Positions 32,048-36,030 of a stretch of DNA of 36,030 nt are shown here, piece after piece (the stretch's first letter is position 1; each line of letters starts with the position of its first letter). The notes beneath the pieces were generated by a model, which searched no databases, was not told where the DNA came from, and saw only the letters and a list, made by a program, of their open reading frames with translations. The DNA lies in assembly GCA_964434535.1 (NCBI GenBank), contig CAYSWA010000023.1, positions 1 to 36,030 of the forward strand, in the 5' to 3' direction. Made by a program: the position numbers and the translations under genes. Origin of the DNA: SM23-32 sp964434535. Lineage in GTDB: Bacteria; Planctomycetota; Brocadiia; SM23-32.

Positions 32048-32956
32048 GTGAGAAAGCTGGAGGAATACCTGCGGCCCGACGTGATCCGGGAGGTCGCCCG
32101 CCTGGACCTGAAGGCCCGCTTCATCGTGGAGGGCTTCATCGCCGGCCTCCACGACAGCCCGTACTACGGCTTCTCCAGCGAGTTCAGCGAGCACCGCAAA
32201 TACAGCCCCGGCGACGATCCGAAGTACATCGACTGGAAGGTCTTCGCCCGCACCGACAAGGTCTACGTCAAGCGCTTCGAGGCCGAGACCAACCTGAACT
32301 GCCACGTCCTGCTCGACACCAGCGAGTCGGTCGCCTACAGCTACGGCGGCGTCATCACCAAGTACGAGTACGCCATCTACGTCGCCGCCGCCCTCGGCTA
32401 CCTGATGATCAACCAGCAGGACAACGTCGGCCTGATCACCTTCGACCAGGAGCTGACCAACGTCGTGCCCGCCCGCAGCAAGCGCTCGCACCTGGTGGCG
32501 ATGCTCGGCGTGCTCAGCGGCGCGCTGCGCCACCGTCCCTCGCGCCTGGCCCGCTGCCTGCACCGCGCCGCCGAGATGCTCCGCGCGCGCGGCCTCGTCG
32601 TGGTGCTCAGCGATCTGATCCCCGCCGAAGACGAGAGCCAGGACCAGGTGATCGAGGGCCTGAAGCACCTGCGCTACCGGGGGCACGACGTGATCGTCTT
32701 CCAGCTCCTGGACCACGCCGAGGTGACGTTCCCGTTCCGGGGGCCGACGGAGTTCCTGGACGTGGAGAGCCTCGAATCGCTGCGGGCGGACCCCGAGGCC
32801 GTCGCCTCGGCCTATCGCGAGGAGATCGGCCGCTTCATCGAGCGCTACCGCGACGCCTGCCGCGAGGACGATCTCGACTTCGTGCAGGTGGACACCTCGG
32901 ACTCTTTCGACCGCGTGCTGCTCTCGTTCCTGCGCACGCGCCAGGGCAAGTTCTGA
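32048..32956 (+). CDS. DUF58 von Willebrand-like protein
   Basis: A 302-residue DUF58 protein; GTG 32048 has AGGAGG 8 bases upstream. The family signature YSPGDDPKYIDWKVFART lies at residues 52-69, and a MIDAS-type metal motif DTSES at 90-94 (HVLLDTSESVAYS) marks the VWA-like domain. No membrane helix is seen. DUF58 proteins are usually partners of MoxR AAA+ ATPases and BatA-type proteins in envelope-related maturation or stress complexes. Here the BatA-like gene follows after 28 bases, but no MoxR gene lies upstream; the kinase is divergent. Confidence 0.93.
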   Translation: MRKLEEYLRPDVIREVARLDLKARFIVEGFIAGLHDSPYYGFSSEFSEHRKYSPGDDPKYIDWKVFARTDKVYVKRFEAETNLNCHVLLDTSESVAYSYGGVITKYEYAIYVAAALGYLMINQQDNVGLITFDQELTNVVPARSKRSHLVAMLGVLSGALRHRPSRLARCLHRAAEMLRARGLVVVLSDLIPAEDESQDQVIEGLKHLRYRGHDVIVFQLLDHAEVTFPFRGPTEFLDVESLESLRADPEAVASAYREEIGRFIERYRDACREDDLDFVQVDTSDSFDRVLLSFLRTRQGKF

Positions 32957-32984
32957 CCGGCTCAAAAGGGGGCCACGGCAGCCG

Positions 32985-35159
32985 ATGTGGGAGCTGACCT
33001 TCATGCACGCCGGCGCGCTCTGGCTCGGCGCGGCGGCCGCCCTGCCGCTCATCATCCACCTGCTCTCGCGCCAGAAACCGCGCGTGGTGCGCTTCCCCAC
33101 CGTGCGGTTCATCCGCCTCAGCCAGCGGCGCAGCCGGCGGCGGGTGCGGCTGCGACACCTGTTGCTCCTGCTGCTGCGGATGGGGCTGATCGTCCTGTTC
33201 GCCGCGCTGATCGCCCGGCCCGTGCTGCGGCGGGGCGCGGCGGCCCTCGGGCCGGGCGGCGCCGAGGGAACGCCGGCCGTGGTGATCGCGCTGGACGACT
33301 CGCTGAGCATGAACTACCGCTCCGGCGACTCGACCTGCTTCGACGTGGCCCGCAACCGCGCCATGGAGCTGGCGGCGGGCATGCCCGAGGGCGTGGCGGC
33401 CGCCGTCATCACCACTTCCCAGCCCATCGGCAAGCTGACGCGCGAGCCGGGCCGCGCCGGCGGACGGATCGCCGGGCTCGCGCCGGGCATGCAGTCCAGC
33501 TCCTGCTGGAACGCCCTGGAGGCGGCCGCCGCCCTGCTGGCCCACGAAGGGGCGAGCCGCCGCGAGGTCTTCATCTTCACCGACATGACGCCGTCGGCCT
33601 GGCCGGGCCGCGAGCGCCGCACCGTCGAGATGGGCTCCGACGTGAGCGTCTACGTGGTGGACTGCGGCGAGGAGGAGCGCCCCAACGGGGCCGTCTACGA
33701 GCTGAGCCAGCAGGGCGAGCCGGCCATGCTCGGGGCTGTCTTCGCCGTCGAGGCGACGATCCTCGCCTCAGCCGGGCCGCTGGAGCGGACGGTGCAGTTC
33801 GAGTTCGACGGCAGGGCCGTCGATCGGCGCCAGGTGCGGCTGGAGGCCGGCGAAGAGGCCAGGCTCACCTTCCGCCGGCTGCTCGGCGAGCCCGGCCACC
33901 ACTGGGGGCGGGTCGGCTTCCTGAACCCCGACCGGCTGCCGCCGGACGACGCGCGCGCCTTCACGCTGGAGGTCGCCCCCGAGGTGGCCGTCCTCTGCGT
34001 GGAGGACGAGCCGGCCTCCGGCGTCGAATCGCCCTCGCACTTCCTGCGGCTGGCGCTGAACCCCTGGCGCGAAGAGGGGCGCGGCATCTTCCGCATCCGG
34101 CGCGCCTCGCCGGCGCAGCTCGCCGACCTGCCCCTCGGCCCCTACGACGTGGTGCTGCTCGCCGGCGCGGGCGACATGAACGAGAGGGCCTGGCAGCGGC
34201 TCGGCGCCTACGTGCGCGGCGGGGGCGGGCTGCTCGCCTTCCTGGGCCTGCGCACGCAGGATGCCTACCGCACGGCGGCCGCGCAGGAGGTGCTGCCGGC
34301 CGCGGTCGGCCCGGTCGTGGCGGCGCCGCCGGACTCGCCCTTCGGGCTCCGCATCGTGGAGGCGGACCATTCCGTCATCGAGGCGGTGCGGCGCTCCGGC
34401 GCGCGGCTCTCGCAGGTGCGCTACCGGCAGTGCCGGCAGCTTGTCCCGTCTGAGGAGGCCCTGGAGCTGCTCAGCTTCGGGCCCGGCCTGCCGGCCCTGG
34501 TCATCGGCGAGGCGGCCGGCAAGGCGGCGGTCTTCGCCGGCTCGGCCGACGACGCCTGGGGCGACTTCGCCAAGACCGAGCCCTTCACCCCGTTCTGCCA
34601 CGAGCTGGCCCTGCACCTGGCCGGCCGGTCGGCCGCCGGCATGCAGAGCGTAGTGGTCGGGGCGCGGGTGCCCATCGAGTTCGACGCCTCGCGCTGGCCC
34701 ACGGCCGTCTACGTGACCCGCCCCGGCGCGCGGGAGCCCGAGCGGCTGCTGCCCGGCACCACCCCCGGCCGCCAGACCTACTGGAGCACGGACCGGCCGG
34801 GCTACTACCGGCTGGGCCTGGAGCGGCGTGACCGCAGGTGGCGCTCCGGGTTTGCCGTGAACACGGTGCCGCTGGAGAGCCGCATGGAGCGGGTGCCCTT
34901 CGAGGAGGTAAAGGCCGCCATCCGGGCCGGCTCGGTGGAGCTGGTCAGCCGGGCCTCGCTCGAGGCGGGGCGCATCCGGGCCGGGGGCGCGGCGCGCGAG
35001 CTGACGCCGCTGGTGGCGCTGCTGGCGATCGGCCTGCTGCTGGCGGAGTGCTTCCTGGCGAACCGCTTCTACGGGCGCGGCGACGGCGAAGGGGCTGCCC
35101 CGGGGCGGGCGGATCAGCCGCCGGGCGGGGCCGGCGCGGGCGACCTCTGGCGCACCTGA
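32985..35159 (+). CDS. BatA-like membrane protein with VWA and glutamine-amidotransferase-like domains
   Basis: A 724-residue protein: the BatA N-terminal domain (ALWLGAAAALPLIIHLLSRQ at about 10-30, RLRHLLLLLLRMGLIVLF at about 55-72) gives two helices, followed by a VWA domain with MIDAS DDSLS (104-108) and FIFTDMTPS, a beta-rich middle part, a GATase1-like Rossmann domain (YDVVLLAGAGDMNERAWQRL around 386-405) and a C-terminal helix (LTPLVALLAIGLLLAECFLA, about 667-690). Start ATG 32985 preserves the LTFMHAGALWLG family N-terminus. It would sit in the inner membrane with DUF58. The stop at 35159 overlaps the convergent TPR gene by 46 bases. Role: envelope homeostasis by analogy. Confidence 0.9.
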   Translation: MWELTFMHAGALWLGAAAALPLIIHLLSRQKPRVVRFPTVRFIRLSQRRSRRRVRLRHLLLLLLRMGLIVLFAALIARPVLRRGAAALGPGGAEGTPAVVIALDDSLSMNYRSGDSTCFDVARNRAMELAAGMPEGVAAAVITTSQPIGKLTREPGRAGGRIAGLAPGMQSSSCWNALEAAAALLAHEGASRREVFIFTDMTPSAWPGRERRTVEMGSDVSVYVVDCGEEERPNGAVYELSQQGEPAMLGAVFAVEATILASAGPLERTVQFEFDGRAVDRRQVRLEAGEEARLTFRRLLGEPGHHWGRVGFLNPDRLPPDDARAFTLEVAPEVAVLCVEDEPASGVESPSHFLRLALNPWREEGRGIFRIRRASPAQLADLPLGPYDVVLLAGAGDMNERAWQRLGAYVRGGGGLLAFLGLRTQDAYRTAAAQEVLPAAVGPVVAAPPDSPFGLRIVEADHSVIEAVRRSGARLSQVRYRQCRQLVPSEEALELLSFGPGLPALVIGEAAGKAAVFAGSADDAWGDFAKTEPFTPFCHELALHLAGRSAAGMQSVVVGARVPIEFDASRWPTAVYVTRPGAREPERLLPGTTPGRQTYWSTDRPGYYRLGLERRDRRWRSGFAVNTVPLESRMERVPFEEVKAAIRAGSVELVSRASLEAGRIRAGGAARELTPLVALLAIGLLLAECFLANRFYGRGDGEGAAPGRADQPPGGAGAGDLWRT

Positions 35160-36030
35160 GCCAGCAGCGCGTGGGCGCCGGCATGGTGGGGGTCGAGGTC
35201 GAGCAGGGCTTCCAGGGCGCGCACGGCTTCGTCCACTCGACCGAGCGGCAGCAGTGCCATCGCCAGGTGATATCGCGCCTCCAGGAAGGTTGGCTTGAAC
35301 TGGAAGGCGCGGGCGAAGTGCTCAGCCGCCTCGGCGAACCGCCCATCGCGGGCCAGCTCCAGGCCCACGTTGTTGTGGGCTTCGGCCAGGTAGGGGTTCA
35401 GGCGCAGGGCCACCTGCCAGTGCTCCATGGCCTTCTCTCGCTGGCCGAGGGCAGCCAGCGCGGATGCCAGGTTATTGTGGGCGGCGGCGTACTTCGGTTC
35501 GGCCTGGAGGGCGCGCCGGTAATGGGCGGCAGCCTCCGCGGCGTTGCCCCGGCGTTGGAGGCCCGTGCCCACGTGGACGTTTGCCATGGGGTCGGCCGGA
35601 TCGACGGCCAGCGTCATGCGGTAGAGCGCCTCAGCCAGCTCGGGGCCGCCCGGCCCCCAGCGGGCCAGTCCGGCCAGCCAGTTCAGGTGGGCGGGGCTGT
35701 CGGGGTAATAGGCGGCCACCTGGCGCACGTAGCGCTGGCCTGACTCCAGATTGCGCCAGTAGGTGCGCACGCGCACGTCGTCCGGCCTGAGCGCAAAGGC
35801 TGGGGCGGGCAAGTTGGCCATCAGCAGTCGGTTGAAGCGCAGGCGCACGGCCAGCGTCTGCTGGAGCTGGCGGTCCTGCTCCTGGTCGCCCGTGTTGGTC
35901 AAGCGGGGCCAGATGCTCTCTGTCAGTTCGGCCAGAAAGGCAACGCTGCATTCGGGGCCCCGCGAGTGGCGGGTCCGGTACTGGGTGAGCGGCAGGTCGT
36001 CGGTGTTGACCGGGCCTTCGCCGACCCACG
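35114..36030 (-). CDS. Spermidine-synthase-like protein with TPR C-terminus (5' end outside window)
   Basis: The minus-strand frame is open from the window end (first whole codon 36028-36026) to TGA at 35114, so the start lies beyond 36030. The first visible residues, VGEGPVNTDDLPLTQYRTRH, resemble the C-terminal NTDDxPxLEYxxxR segment of large spermidine-synthase-like/MFS fusion proteins. After it come TPR repeats: about five to six units with AEAAAHYRRALQAEPKYAAA, MEHWQVALRLNPYLAEAHNN and AEHFARAFQFKPTFLEARYH. The TTG at 35902 is not the real start. The upstream catalytic part is not visible, so activity cannot be judged. The fusion of a spermidine-synthase-like domain with TPRs is common in Planctomycetota-type genomes (from memory). 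Confidence 0.8.
   Translation of the reverse strand, partial: WVGEGPVNTDDLPLTQYRTRHSRGPECSVAFLAELTESIWPRLTNTGDQEQDRQLQQTLAVRLRFNRLLMANLPAPAFALRPDDVRVRTYWRNLESGQRYVRQVAAYYPDSPAHLNWLAGLARWGPGGPELAEALYRMTLAVDPADPMANVHVGTGLQRRGNAAEAAAHYRRALQAEPKYAAAHNNLASALAALGQREKAMEHWQVALRLNPYLAEAHNNVGLELARDGRFAEAAEHFARAFQFKPTFLEARYHLAMALLPLGRVDEAVRALEALLDLDPHHAGAHALLAQVRQRSPAPAPPGG

Noticed and set aside
35902..35902. TTG 35902 as the start of a stand-alone TPR protein
   Set aside because: The same frame continues upstream to the window edge with spermidine-synthase-like sequence, so the protein starts outside the window.

Overview
The window is a very GC-rich (about 70% by eye), densely packed bacterial chromosome segment with short intergenic gaps, frequent start/stop overlaps and GTG/TTG starts. 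The mix of a Hanks-type kinase with a C-terminal membrane anchor, a DUF58/BatA-type von Willebrand pair, an ECF sigma/zinc-finger anti-sigma cassette, a TPR protein fused behind a spermidine-synthase-like tail, GT9 and acyltransferase genes suggests a Gram-negative member of the Planctomycetota or a relative. That placement is inference. No rRNA, tRNA, CRISPR array, transposase or prophage gene was seen, and no stretch longer than 300 bases lacks a gene.

Layout. (1) 2-8133: the right end of a lipid/polyketide-type biosynthetic locus: a condensation/acyltransferase-like C-terminus cut by the window edge, an FAD oxidoreductase, an AMP-dependent acyl ligase, a divergently transcribed B12-type radical SAM enzyme, an LpxL-like acyltransferase, a complete ketosynthase and a degenerate ketosynthase of chain-length-factor type. 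(2) 8179-11014: ADP-ribosylglycohydrolase-family protein, GT9 glycosyltransferase and CutA in the same direction. (3) 11139-12705: recA and acpS. (4) 12669-14216: an orphan HTH-fused DNA methyltransferase of visibly lower GC whose 3' end overlaps acpS; it looks acquired. (5) 14390-18919 (minus): a tightly coupled operon etfB-etfA-hemW-FAD-linked oxidase, resembling electron-confurcating lactate dehydrogenase loci with hemW inserted. (6) 19061-21106: two GNAT acetyltransferases flanking an internally deleted HD-hydrolase remnant. (7) 21146-23649: ECF sigma, anti-sigma, CpxP/Spy-like protein and a secreted three-module repeat protein. (8) 23715-27626 (minus): hisS, a HEAT/YbjN-like protein and aspS. 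(9) 27738-31833 (minus): Ser/Thr kinase, GH51 arabinofuranosidase and Fe-dependent alcohol dehydrogenase. (10) 32048-35159: DUF58 and BatA-like proteins without an adjacent MoxR ATPase. (11) 35114-36030 (minus): the TPR-rich end of a spermidine-synthase-like protein.

The best candidate for an undescribed system is region 1: a ketosynthase pair with ligase, acyltransferase, flavoenzyme and radical SAM enzyme, with AcpS encoded nearby to activate carrier proteins. The carrier protein and reductive enzymes are not in view and probably lie to the left. Other notable items are the hisS motif-3 change, the HD remnant with an apparent microhomology junction, the 18-bp in-frame minisatellite in a GNAT gene, and the three-module periplasmic stress protein.
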